In this document: one piece after another, positions 33,720 through 43,920 of the stretch | Numbering within the stretch: position 1 is the stretch's first letter | Layout of the letters: every line of letters begins with the position of its first letter | Origin: Anoplolepis gracilipes | Lineage: Eukaryota > Arthropoda > Insecta > Hymenoptera > Formicidae | Reading direction: 5' to 3' | DNA: 64,000 nucleotides | Assembly: GCF_047496725.1 (NCBI RefSeq) | Contig: NC_132980.1 | Span: 4,950,572-5,014,571 of the forward strand | Notes under the pieces: generated by a model | Databases searched by the model: none | What the model was told of the DNA's origin: nothing | The model's input: only the letters and a program-made list of their open reading frames with translations | Program-made: the position numbers and the translations under genes

Positions 33720-34285
33720 AATATCACGTCTCTTTATCTCAGACATATTTCGTGGTAATATAATATAATATCACATCCTGTACGCACAGAATTATATTTA
33801 TATTTATAATCAAATATCACGTCTCTTTATCTCAGACATATTTCGTGGTAATGTAATATAATATGACATCCTGTACGCACAGGATTATATTTATATTTAT
33901 AGTCAAATTAAATATACATGATAATGCCTACCCACTATGCGAAACGTTATTCTTTAGGTAAACATCCGTACTGTCTGCGTTCTGTTTGTTATCATTTAGC
34001 CAAAATTTTATCTCACGCTTTGTCGTATACATTTGTAACCAAATATTTGAATCGTCACATACATTTGTAATTGAATATTTGAATCGATTTCATCATACGA
34101 CAGTCTCACACATATTTCGTGGTAATGTAATATAATATGACCTGTACGCACAGGATTATATTTATATTTGTAGTCAAATTAAATATACATGATAATGCCT
34201 ACCCACTATGCGAAACGTTATTCTTTAGTGCAAACATCCGTACTGTCTGCGTTCTGTTTATGTTATTATATTTAGCTAAAATTTT
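33720..34285. repeat. Tandem array copied from the PolB coding region
   Basis: Three units of ~95-215 bp begin near CATATTTCGTGGTAATRTAA (33748, 33838, 34109). Each matches PolB coding DNA at 32912-33010 (TTTCGCGGTAATATAATATG onward) at most positions and in the same orientation. Two of them continue into a segment found in inverted orientation at 21290-21480. Confidence 0.75.
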
Positions 34286-34478
34286 ATCCGCACACGGCGC
34301 TCGAGAAAACACGTGGGGACGATTTTTAATAATTTTTAGCAGCCTTATATTGGCGCTTGCAAAATTACGTCAGAAATACTCCCCTCCTTATTACGTTTTG
34401 TGATATTAAAAAATTGCTCGCAGTACTTTGAATAGTTTAGTATCGCATCAGTTGTCCGTACATAAGATTGTGCAAAAA

Positions 34479-35209
34479 ATGTGCTCCACAAAAGAAACCA
34501 ACAAGATGAATTTTTACATTCCGATTGAGAACGGTGAAATTCAATCAAAAAAAATGTAAGTTTCAATTATTTTTTAATATTTTTTAATATATTTTAATAT
34601 ATTTTAATATATTTTAATATTTTATATAGCGTTTCATCTCGTCGTGCGGTTTGCATACTTGGGAGGAGGTATACCTTAACCCTGACATCTTACAAATATT
34701 TGGAGATTGGAATAAGCGTTGGAGCTATGTCGTATGTGGAATTGATACTTGGTGACAACCGAGGCAATCGAGTAGTATTGCCTATCTTACTCTGGCACTC
34801 ATTAATGCAGAAACGTACAGACATTGAACGACATGTACAATCGACTGAAAGTCAGCCATTATGGATCTGCGATCTATTTATTCAAATGATTGAATTAAAC
34901 GGATCGAGGATTGTTAAATTAACATTATCTAATAAGTCTTTGTATATGCAACCTCAAACATTATTACATTTATTCGATTTTGAAGATTGTATCGATCATA
35001 TGTATTCATGGTTGTGTCAAAATACACATCTCGTGAATGAAAAGTTTAAACAATTTTGTAACGTTTTGCAACGTAACGATATTACTAATGCAAATGATGC
35101 TGTGAAAGTGATTCGCGAGAGTGACGCGTTCGATAGCGGATCACTCGTAGATTGCAAATTGTTGGTGTGTGCTATAAATGATATACTTTATGATACTTGT
35201 AACAAATAA
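34479..35209 (+). CDS. Spliced Polinton protein, 218 aa, unknown
   Basis: Exon 1 34479-34555 (ATG, ends AT before GTAAGT), intron ending TTTATATAG, exon 2 34630-35209, phases consistent; 218 residues, no lesion. After a short N-terminus there is a VSSRRAVCILGRRYTLTLTS start to exon 2, then an alpha/beta-looking body and an acidic, Cys-containing C-terminal helix. It resembles small proteins sitting beside PolB in insect Polintons (regulatory or DNA-binding by guess only). The first exon sits just downstream of the tandem array, 900 bp from the PolB start, on the opposite strand. Confidence 0.6.
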
Positions 35210-35557
35210 AAAATAAAGAAATTATTATTAACATTAATGTTTCTCTTCACACTATTTTATTCTACGACTCTTCCTCCTCCTCCTCCTCCTCGCGCTATCT
35301 TAGTCTCAGTCAAACTAAGACGTTTACCTTTCATAGGATCATATGCACAGTATATTTAGAAAGAGATACTCTATTTAGAAAGAGATGAGATATGGGATCT
35401 TGTGTTATATATATTTGAGATAAATGCGCGTGGCGCATGGTTAGTTTTTTCTCTACGCTCTAAGAAGAAGTTTATTACGTGCTCCTGTCGCGAGTAAGTC
35501 TATACACTGTGCTCGTGTCGCGAGTAAATCTGTACATTGTGCTTGTGTCTTCCAAAT

Positions 35558-36412
35558 ATGGATGAAAATAATGGAGATAATTATTTAATGATCATTTCTG
35601 ACGAAGAGGAATCGGATAATGAAGTGCCACTCTTAGAACTATCTAGTGATGATGATGAAAATAATGATAATATTGGGAATATCGGTTTAGATGATATTGA
35701 AAATAATATAGACAATTCTGACGAAGAGGGATTGAACATTGAAGTACAACCCTTAGAGGACAGTTACTATGAGAGTGACGAAAGTGTTTTCGAGGAAAGA
35801 ATCTATCGTGATATAGACTTACCGGAAATTAATTCGTATAATGAACTAAAAAGGATGTGCTGCATATATTTTTGTTATGCAACTACAGATGATACTTACT
35901 TCTGCGCATCATGTTTTATAAGAATGGCGTACCTTTTTGATGAGATTCGTGCTGTGTGGGAACACTCAATTAATATTTACTTATTAATTCTCGGACTATT
36001 TTGTAGCAAGTGTCGAAATCCGTTATATCAAATATTACCTTGTAATATGTGTCTGATTTGTATGATTTAAGACTTGTGTGTGAATACAACAAAAACTATT
36101 ATTGTATAAAGTGTCGCACATACACCGAGGACTTATGTGTGAAAACAACAAAAACTATTGTTGTTACGCATGGGTACGTGATGATGTTCCGGGACCTGAG
36201 ATTTCGAAGCGCGGTTTCCGCATGCGTTTGCGGATATATTCTACCTCCGCAGGCTATTCGGAGAGGAGTCCTTCGTAATGTAAGTATGCGCAAATTTTAA
36301 ATATTTTTTAAAGTACTGATAAAAAATGTTCATTTCTGTTACAGACGCAGCTATGACGAGTTCCCTTGGCGCCTTGCTCCAACGGATTTTTAGTTTATAA
36401 ATTTTGTATTAT
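35558..36412 (+). pseudogene. Acidic Cys-rich protein near right TIR, frameshifted
   Basis: ATG 35558 starts an acidic domain with a repeated SDEEE...NEVPLLEL / SDEEG...IEVQPLED block, followed by two CxxC clusters (CASC, CSKC, CNMC). The frame changes near 36049, then again carries YYCIKCRTYTEDLC and a duplicated CENNKNYCC-like copy leading to YAWVRDDVPG. A GTAAGT at 36281 and CAG at 36345 could splice to a last exon ending TAG at about 36412. The AWVRDD part is homologous to exon 2 of the minus-strand gene at 20239. Possibly a RING-like regulator; function unknown. Confidence 0.4.
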
Positions 36413-37358
36413 AATTTTAATTCTTTTTATATTTTATATTTTTAATTTTAAAACATACACACGCACACACACTCTTTATATGTATACACATATACACTTT
36501 TTAAATAAAAAAATGTATATATATATTACTTATTTGCGCCTTCTTCATCTATTCCATCCTTCTTGCTTTATATTAGATAATAAGATATATAATAAGATAA
36601 CATTTAATATTATAAAAATTAACATACAAAATTATCTTCTTCTCGCATACGCTTTAGCCTCCGTCTTACTTCTCCTTTGTTATCCTCCTTCCTCTCTATT
36701 CTTTCTCTCACACCCCATAACACGCTCTCCTTCTCGCTATCCTCCTTCCTCTCTATTCTTTCTCTCGCACCCCATAACACGCTCTCCTTCTCGCTATCCT
36801 CCTTTCTCTCTATTCTTTATCTCGCACACATATCTTCTTTTTCTACCATCATGCTCTCCTTTTTCCTATCATTATGTACTCCCTTGTCATACACATACAG
36901 CGCCTTCCTTCTCACACGACATCATACTCTCCTTGTCCTACACTATATAGAACGCCTATAGCACCGTCTCCCTCTACCGCGTTGCGAACGCCTATAGCAC
37001 CTTCTCCCTCTACCGCGTTGCGAACGCCTATAGCACCTTCTCCCTCTACCGCGTTGCAAACGCCTATAGCACCTTCTCCCTCTACCACGTTGCGAACGTA
37101 ATTATTTATTGCAAATATACATTATGGATAAATAGTGGGGTGAATATTTTATCTATAACAGTTGACATTCCTCTCTCTCACCATCAGACCTCCGCAGTCA
37201 GTCGGAGAGGACACTCCCTCCACGTGCGAAACCATATGTATGCCCCCCCCCCAAGAATCTGGGGGCGACATTTGGTCCACCCCCCCTCTATCAGGGGGTA
37301 TTTGGTACCTCCCCCCCTCCTCAGATCCCTGGATTAGAACTTTCTTTATCTATCTACT
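36395..37358. repeat. Right terminal inverted repeat of Polinton
   Basis: Inverse of 19105-20105. Contains four copies of the 36-bp minisatellite and, at about 36690-36830, an extra ~57-bp unit (CACCCCATAACACGCTCTCC...) present two to three times that the left repeat has once. Confidence 0.88.
36954..37097. repeat. 36-bp minisatellite, four copies
   Basis: Inverted counterpart of 19407-19622 with two fewer units. Confidence 0.92.
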
Positions 37359-37440
37359 GTGGATGAATGGCTTGCTTCAAAAAAACCACTCTATCATTGC
37401 AAAATCCAACTTTTATCAGAAAGATGCGAAAAAGTAATAG
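37359..37440 (+). pseudogene. mariner transposase relic, part 2 (C-terminus)
   Basis: Starts with the second GTGGAT copy and continues the transposase exactly where it broke: VDEWLASK, then a Cys-Lys-rich closing segment typical of mariner C-termini. Together with 18540-19104 it proves insertion into a mariner coding region. Confidence 0.8.
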
Positions 37441-38686
37441 AAAACGATAAAAAATATTTTGACTGATATATTAATTAATTTTTTTATTAAAATAAATGCA
37501 TTTTTTAAGCAACAAAAAACCGGCAAAAAATTAGTTTAACATCTATATGAAAGAATTATGTAATTAACAGATCAGTGGACATTTTTAGATGCACGAATTA
37601 TTTATTTAACAAAGACAATTCTGTAAATCACACCTTTTAAGGATCGTCTCTGCACAAGCTGTTGCAATGCGAGCTTACGTAGACTCGTGTGGCTATTGAA
37701 AACATAATTGGCTCCAAGAACAACCTCTGTTTGTCTTAGCAGACGGCATCATTACAGAGATTGATGAGAAATTTTCCATTTAAACTTTGAATCACATCGT
37801 CGAAACTCTTCCTGCAAATCTGGAATAGACTATACTGTACCGTGTATCACTGCATTGCCAATGTAGACACAAGATAGAAGATTTTTATTGCTGTCTTTGT
37901 CTGCTTTAGCATCAAAGTGATTAATTTAGATTAATTTGGAAATAATCTCTGACTATGTTTTTGGCAGCATTTTCGACGTTGTGTCCTGCCGAGATCTCTG
38001 CGACTGCATTCAACAGAATACCCACCAAGTAAAATATGATCAACGTATCCAGCAATCAATTTAAATAGTCAACTTTTACGTCGCTAGACAACTTTTGGTA
38101 ACATTGGTCACGCTAATATTTACATGGACTAAATTTAAAAATTTACGATCCAAGTGATGGACAAAGGACGATACTTTCCAAATCAGCATCTGTTTGAGGT
38201 ACTCTGATTCTACTTTATTATTACGTTACTAGATCATTTAGGTTTATCCTGTAAACGGTAATCAAATATATACAGTGACAATATGGATGATTAAAACAGT
38301 GTTCAAGTGACCCGCAACAAAAATTATTCTCTTGTTTGCGTACAATGAATAAGTTCACGATGGAGAATGTTTCAATTGGGAGCATCTTTGGCGACTTCAA
38401 ATATATTATTAAAATTATGCGTGTAATTATATACACTTTATATTTAGTTATTAAATGTTAATGTAATTACTATGATAAGTATCAGCGTTATTTTTAATAA
38501 GATTTTGTTCTGCAAACGCATGTATCTATTTAACACACTCTATACTGAACACAAGCTGTCGAAAAATTCATTCAACTACTTTTACTTTCATTGACAACAG
38601 CTTCACTTGAATTAGAATTTGATTTTTTTATACCTAAAAAACAGCAATCATAACGAAGCTGACAGCCATATAACATTTTATAAAAC
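37441..38686. other. Unassigned sequence
   Basis: 37620-38060 is less AT-rich than its surroundings and reads in pieces like decayed coding DNA on the minus strand (e.g. LLNAVAEISAGHNVENAAKN), but no family is recognised. 38220-38440 has only a short minus-strand frame. No RNA gene. Confidence 0.35.
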
Positions 38687-39251
38687 TGTTGTGCCGCGGG
38701 ACGGCACTGAGTTTGGGATGGCAGAAGCCAGGGCGCAGGGGAGCGTTTTTCTTTTTATTAACTTCACCGTTGTAGATAGTTGTGAAATATATTTGTATTT
38801 TTCCCAATGTGGGGGGTGTTACAATGTTATCTTACGTCCTATGACAAAGTCGATGGTTGCATTCTCGGTTGGTTGCGACGTTGTCAGATCCTGGTCCTTC
38901 TTGAGAGGCTTGCCCGGCGCGGTAATGCTTGATTCGCAACTGCCCGTTGCAGTTACGATTACTCTTAACTCGATTTTATGACTGCCCGCCCGGGTGAGTT
39001 TTTTATATCGTTAAGTGACCGTGCTAAAATTCGGTTGGGTTACTCAACTCGCACTGAGTGCAACCGCAACGGGTCCAAGAGTCGGACTTCCTTGCTTGCA
39101 CTCTTTCGCAATCTTCGCCGCGGTGTTCCGGCTTCGTCTCGGGTTTCGCGCGCGGCTCGCTATGTCAGCGGTACGCGCGGTCAACGCTCTAATCGCGGTA
39201 TGCGAATATCGATTCCGCAATCGTTCTCTGTACCAATTCTTATAAATGTTA

Positions 39252-39303
<52 letters not shown>

Positions 39304-39328
39304 TTAGTTATAGTCTCGGGCTATAACA
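38687..39328. mobile_element. Probable solo LTR
   Basis: A GC-rich island in AT-rich DNA that begins TGTTGTGCC and ends GGGCTATAACA, giving imperfect inverted TG...CA ends. No gag/pol next to it and no clear target duplication (AAAC left, AATT right). A (TA)n run of ~44 bp lies inside near the end. Confidence 0.4.
39252..39296. repeat. (TA)n microsatellite
   Basis: About 21 TA units. Confidence 0.92.
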
Positions 39329-39668
39329 AATTTTTTTATCAACAATATTTAATTTATTTTGTTAGAACAACACAATAAGATTGTTTAAAAATATTAATTA
39401 TTAGTTTTTTCTATAAAAGACTGAATTTTTATAAACATATTTTGCCAATATTTATAATTATTTTAAGAAAAATAAATATATTTCCGTTATTGCAATAACT
39501 ATATATTTTAGTTTAATAAATAGTTTTGAAGAAAATGTTCCTGTTTTGTGATATTAAAATAATATTAATTATATATTCTGTTAAATAATAAATATATATT
39601 TTATAACATACAAATTACATAATGTATTTTGTAACTTTTTATTTAAACCTCTGTTCACATACACATTT

Positions 39669-39840
39669 ATGTCTTTTGGTGATGCGGTGCCAGATCTCGA
39701 TCCAGAATTGCATGTACCCCTACCATGGAATGAACTGTTAGGAGAATGTAATATCAACATTAACAACAGAATTAATAACGACGAAATTAACGGTGCAGCA
39801 ACTCAAACAGAAATAATTCATAACTACTTTGCCAAGTATG
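39669..39840 (+). pseudogene. Possible PIF/Harbinger transposase C-terminus
   Basis: A short frame with DLDPELHVPLPWNELLG and ending GAATQTEIIHNYF just before a GTATGT. The closing G...IIxxYF pattern resembles C-termini of Harbinger transposases. The matching N-terminal exons nearby are on the opposite strand, so this would be a rearranged fragment. Weak call. Confidence 0.3.
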
Positions 39841-39887
39841 TTAGCATAAATTTTTGTATAAAAGTAACGTTTTGATATCTGATAGAT

Positions 39888-39972
39888 TACGCGCGCGCGC
39901 GTGTGTGTGTGTGTGTACGTGCGTGCATGTGTGTGCGTACGTGCGCGCGCGCATGTGTGTGCGTGTGTGTGT
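39888..39972. repeat. 85-bp alternating purine-pyrimidine tract
   Basis: Unbroken alternation of pyrimidine and purine (CG, GT, TA, GC and CA steps) for 85 bp, a strong Z-DNA former by composition. Confidence 0.93.
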
Positions 39973-39980
39973 TGCTGTAA

Positions 39981-40028
39981 CGAGTTTTTTAATTCATCGA
40001 TTGATCAATCAATGAATTAAAAAACTCG
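39981..40028. repeat. 48-bp near-perfect palindrome
   Basis: CGAGTTTTTTAATTCAT followed by its inverse with no spacer; a single mismatch (C/T at arm position 18). It lies 8 bp after the alternating tract. Confidence 0.93.
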
Positions 40029-40194
40029 CTAATATTTGTATATTAACATAATTATAATGTATGTTAAATTATTCAATGTTGTATATAATATATTTATCTT
40101 TTGCAGCTTGCTATAAATAGAATACCGAATACCAATTTTATATCTGAAAAGATATATTGAAAATAAAGTTATAAATAAATAAGTTAACAGATGA

Positions 40195-40632
40195 ACGTCT
40201 CGATGAACTATATAATGCGCAGATGTGCTTACCCCAGAAAAATCACCCATTATTATCAAAAATGAAATGCCGGTTGTATAAATTCGAAGTGTTAACAATA
40301 ATTGTTGCATAGAAGATATGGCATTATTCCTAAAAAAATTTTGTATTTACTCATCTTTTTCTTAATATTTAAAAATTTAATTATATAGTAATTTAATTGT
40401 ACAGTATAATTTTAACTTACCGGTTAGCAAATTCCAATTCTTCTCTTATTTCTTCTAATATTAACAATACAGAATGTTTATTTAATCGAAATCGCATTTT
40501 AAATTCTATATCATCTAATTCATCAAAATAATTTATACGTTATTTACATATTCTTCTTTGACGTTGTTCTTGATAATCATCAAGATTTTCATTATCTGAG
40601 GATGAAAGCACAAGATTAAATAAATTGGCCAT
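40195..40632 (-). pseudogene. PIF/Harbinger transposase relic, two exons
   Basis: Exon 1 (40632-40421, ATG MANLFNL...) carries NYFDELDDIEFKMRFRLNK and ends CG before GTAAG. Exon 2 starts 40329 after TTTTTTTAG in matching phase and carries LLLTLRIYTTG and MGDFSGVSTS. These are the conserved N-terminal segments of Harbinger/HARBI1-type transposases. The DDE core is absent. A TAA in exon 1 (after RICK) and loss of downstream sequence make it dead. Confidence 0.7.
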
Positions 40633-40832
40633 ATCTTAATCTACATTGCATGAAGCAAATTATTGCACTATGTATTTTATTACTTTAACAGAAAAATTAT
40701 ATTATTTATAATTAATTGTTATAATTTATAATTTATAATTATATATTATTATAATTATATAATTCTGTCAAAATAATAAAAAATAGTACAATAATTCGCT
40801 TCAATGCAGATTAAACAAAAAAAAATTCAAAT

Positions 40833-40901
40833 AGTAAGAATCGAACCAGCAACATGCATCGTAGTAATCAGACGTCTTTTTCATTAGGTTACGCTGCTTA
40901 T
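40833..40901 (-). tRNA. tRNA-like relic (tRNA-Arg-derived), not functional
   Basis: On the minus strand GCAGCGTAACCTAATG...AAAGACGTCTGA resembles the D-arm and anticodon 5' stem of tRNA-Arg, and CTGGTTCGATTCTTAC resembles the T-arm/B box. The acceptor ends do not pair and the anticodon stem is decayed. An A/T-rich tail follows. Either a tRNA pseudogene or the head of a SINE. Confidence 0.4.
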
Positions 40902-42148
40902 AAATCCGTCCTCATAATTCAATATATAAACAGCATGTAAATTTTTTAAACATGTTTCTTTCGCGAATGCTTAAGAATTGTATCGTTACATTACTTTATA
41001 ATAGAAATAAGAGGAAAGGATAGAACTACATAATTCTTTAGACTCGGCAAAATCGAAGATCTATTTTTCTTCATAGAATTAGATCAGTAAAAACTGGTAA
41101 AGTGATAAGGGACCAACATATACATACACACACTATATCTATATATGTATATAATTCTCCCTTTTTCTGTTGCATTGCTCTCACGGTTCAGTGTGTGTGT
41201 GGGGGGGGGGAGGGGCTATCCTTATCATTTTTCAGCTATATATATACAATATATATACGACTAGTCGGTTCAACGATTCACAATTAGTTGTCGAATTGAT
41301 CAGTGGCGTTAACACGTTCATGATAGCCATGGTACTAATCTGACCTCATTGCAATATAAGTATGAAATTTCATACCTCTCTTTGAATCTACATATAAAAT
41401 AAAATTTTTCAACGAAAAAAATTAAAAAAAAATATATGCGAGAAAGAATCAAGTACCGGAAGAAAGTTTTGACCATGATGGAAAGAATACAAGGTAAATC
41501 ATTGCGCATATCATGGACGGAGTCTAAATTTTTAATCAATCCCACAGATAAAAAAAAATCAGTGTTATTAGCCATATAGAATTATGCTTTAGAGCACTCC
41601 TTGATTGGTTGATTGCTCCCTTCTACTTTTTAGACGACTGCGCATTCACCGGAATGATGCACCTTGTATTCTTTCCATCATGGTTTTGACGGTGTCAGTA
41701 CACTTTTATGATTGTCAGCAAGCCGGGGGAAGTCACTAATGCACCAATACATTATTGACAATGGAAATAAATCTTCACACGTTCTATCTATACGCAAGTC
41801 AAGAACAAATTTTTTTGTACAACACTATGCAAGAAACATATTGTAAATGATTTAGCATAGCTTATTTAATTTATTAACTTTTATGCGCTGAAGAGGATCA
41901 GAAAAATTTGATCTAAACGTTCGACTAATTTGTAAACACTTTGTACATCTCTAAATTTTATTAATGTTTAATTTTACAAATAGATATGACATTTTTTTAC
42001 AAGATTCGATCTGGTTATAAGTTATTTTTATACAATTTCATACTATTGTTCTAATGCCAAATATTTCTTAATTATTTTATAATTTATAGAGCCTTTATAT
42101 TACTAATTAATTTTATGATTGATATATACAGTTTATTTACAAGAGCAG
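40902..42148. other. AT-rich DNA with a long-loop hairpin and a hammerhead-like motif
   Basis: No gene. A 28-bp inverted repeat (CCATGATGGAAAGAATACAAGGT at 41473-41495 and its inverse at 41662-41684) encloses a ~166-bp loop. The hammerhead-like motif is listed separately. Confidence 0.6.
41886..41925 (+). ncRNA. Degenerate hammerhead-like motif, second copy
   Basis: GCGCTGAAGAGGATCA, loop, TTTGATCTAAACGTTCG. Here the first box matches CTGANGA and a GATCA/TGATC helix is intact, but the second box reads CTAAACG rather than CGAAAC. Same family as 12346-12390. Confidence 0.4.
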
Positions 42149-42832
42149 TAAAAAAGAAAAGTCTATATACACAATTTTACAAATTGGTCGCAACGAATAA
42201 AATCGCACCGACGCAATTACGAACTGTGTTTACAAGGCAAAGAGTGCGACGAGTTGAGCTCGCTGAACAATTGATCTACAGTTAGATAGAGTAGTCGGTT
42301 TCTTGAACTTAAAATTTGAATCGTAATCCGCTAGTTGCGGACACTAGAAGAAAGTACGTTTTTCTTATTCGCAAAAGTTTGATGGAAAGAGTAACACACT
42401 ATTTCTCGGAGGTTCGGGATCACGTGCGCCAAGCCGATCACTCGGAGGAGGTTTTATATGCTCGAACTTCTAGAATATTCGAAAATTTTTTAGCGTGTCC
42501 GATATTGAGATAATCAAAGGCATCTTTTGTTCGAATATTTTTCAGATTGATTTTGCTTTCCTTCCTTCGAGCGACCGTTTGCGATAAATCGCGTTTGACT
42601 TGGTTCGCGTTGTCGATTTGCGATTGGGGGAGATAGACTCCCGCAATGTGGGCGGATTGGTTAGCGCGGCTAAAGGCACGGCGCCGCGGCAATTCTGAAT
42701 TAATTTTACAAGAGTTGTAGCTCAGAGAGATACCTATTACAAGATTGTATTATCAAGGACTCGATTAAAGCTATCCATATTGTACAAAATATTCGTAATA
42801 TATTTACTTCACGGTCTGCTCTATTGTGAACA
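42149..42832 (-). repeat. 3' LTR of Bel/Pao element
   Basis: Matches the right LTR along its length apart from two short extra blocks (one near 42195, one GC-rich near 42670). Confidence 0.85.
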
Positions 42833-43562
42833 TTCCGCCCGCCTAGTATGAGGGACCATAGGACGGAGACGTCCTTGACAGCTCTAAACCTGCCCACCAG
42901 ACACGGTCGTGGGGCCACGCAGCGCGCGCGTAAATAAAGGAATTTAGTACACCCTACAAGCACGTATAGCAATGCGTAGCGCGATCAGCTGGCCTTTTGG
43001 TGGATACCGTACTAGTCCTGATGACAGTGTGCGGCAATATCCTCACCTTTTTATGTATAAATTTTGGGAGTACAGTGCAGTGTCTAGCAGTGCAGTGAAG
43101 CTCCTAGCGGCCTGCAGTGTGAAATTTTTAGGTGAAGACGGCAGCTATCGCGGTGTCTGTAGGGAAACTTCTCTGGTAGGCGAACAGGTAAGTAGACGGC
43201 CAGTGGTGTCCGGATAACGGGCTCCCTAAGAGTTTTGAGACGGCGATTGCCTTGAAGTTTTGCTGCTTCGGGCGTATAGAAAATGTCGCCGTTAATGTAT
43301 AATAAGGTGAGTAATTAACAACATATAAGGTGATTGGCGGTAATAATCAGTGAACGGAACCGTTCGGTTTAAGCCTGGCGCTCAGGGTCCAGATCCGTCT
43401 TGACGTCGGGGCTCGTGGAAAGGAACTTGTTCACTGGCCGCGTGAAGCTGGAAGAAGCAGTGCGAACGCTGACTACGCGGGTGTGATCGTTCTTGCCCGG
43501 ATGTAGCCGCTCGATTCTGGCTATTTATTAGGCGGTGACAGTTCGTTTTTGAGGAGGCACAG

Positions 43563-43920
43563 TCAGCCGCCGCAGATCTCCTTGTTCGCCTTGACCCATT
43601 TGGGCTCGTGAGCCAAGGAGATACTCCCGGGATCCTCGAGTCCAAAAGCTTTCCTGCATCTGCTGCAGCAGCTGCCATTGGGTGAGTGGTATCCTTTGTT
43701 TTTTGTTAGATGGCGACGTCGGAATGGAGTTGAGAGCAGCGCTATAAGGAAATGGCCCGGAATTAAAGCTTCGAAGTCTTCTGAGTCATCCGACAAGGCT
43801 TGAAGCGGCCGAGAGTTGAGACAGGACTTGATCTGAGAGAGGAGCGTGGCCATTTCCTCGAAGGTAGGCTTGGCGTCCGCGATAACGCGGCGAAGATGGT
43901 GTTTCACAGATTTAACAGCT
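43563..43920 (-). pseudogene. pol (IN): Bel/Pao integrase C-terminal part
   Basis: Encodes KHHLRRVIADAKPTFEEMAT, LLSQIKSCLNSRPL and FLIALLSTP, the conserved segment after the integrase core in Bel/Pao pol. The preceding core is degraded, and the frame shifts after ~43700. Confidence 0.75.

Larger units (their letters stand above)
19105..37358. mobile_element. Polinton/Maverick (adintovirus-like) element
   Basis: 18,254 bp starting AGTAGATA and ending TATCTACT, flanked on each side by GTGGAT (19099-19104, 37359-37364), the 6-bp duplication and AG...CT ends that define Polintons. Inverted repeats of about 1 kb hold a minisatellite. The gene set is complete for the class: family-B DNA polymerase, retroviral-type integrase, packaging ATPase, adenovirus-type protease, major capsid and penton, plus a phospholipase-A2 minor capsid protein as described for adintoviruses. 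Most genes have one to several stops or frameshifts. Confidence 0.96.

Noticed and set aside
37620..38060. Possible decayed gene on the minus strand
   Set aside because: Short plausible peptides appear, but no motif or family could be named, so it is left as unassigned sequence.
39978..39982. Start of the palindrome read as a rho-independent style terminator
   Set aside because: The context is eukaryotic and the structure is a spacerless palindrome, not a stem with a loop and T tail serving a gene.
40833..40901. Functional tRNA-Arg gene
   Set aside because: The acceptor stem does not pair, the anticodon stem is mutated, and the boxes are imperfect; kept only as a relic.
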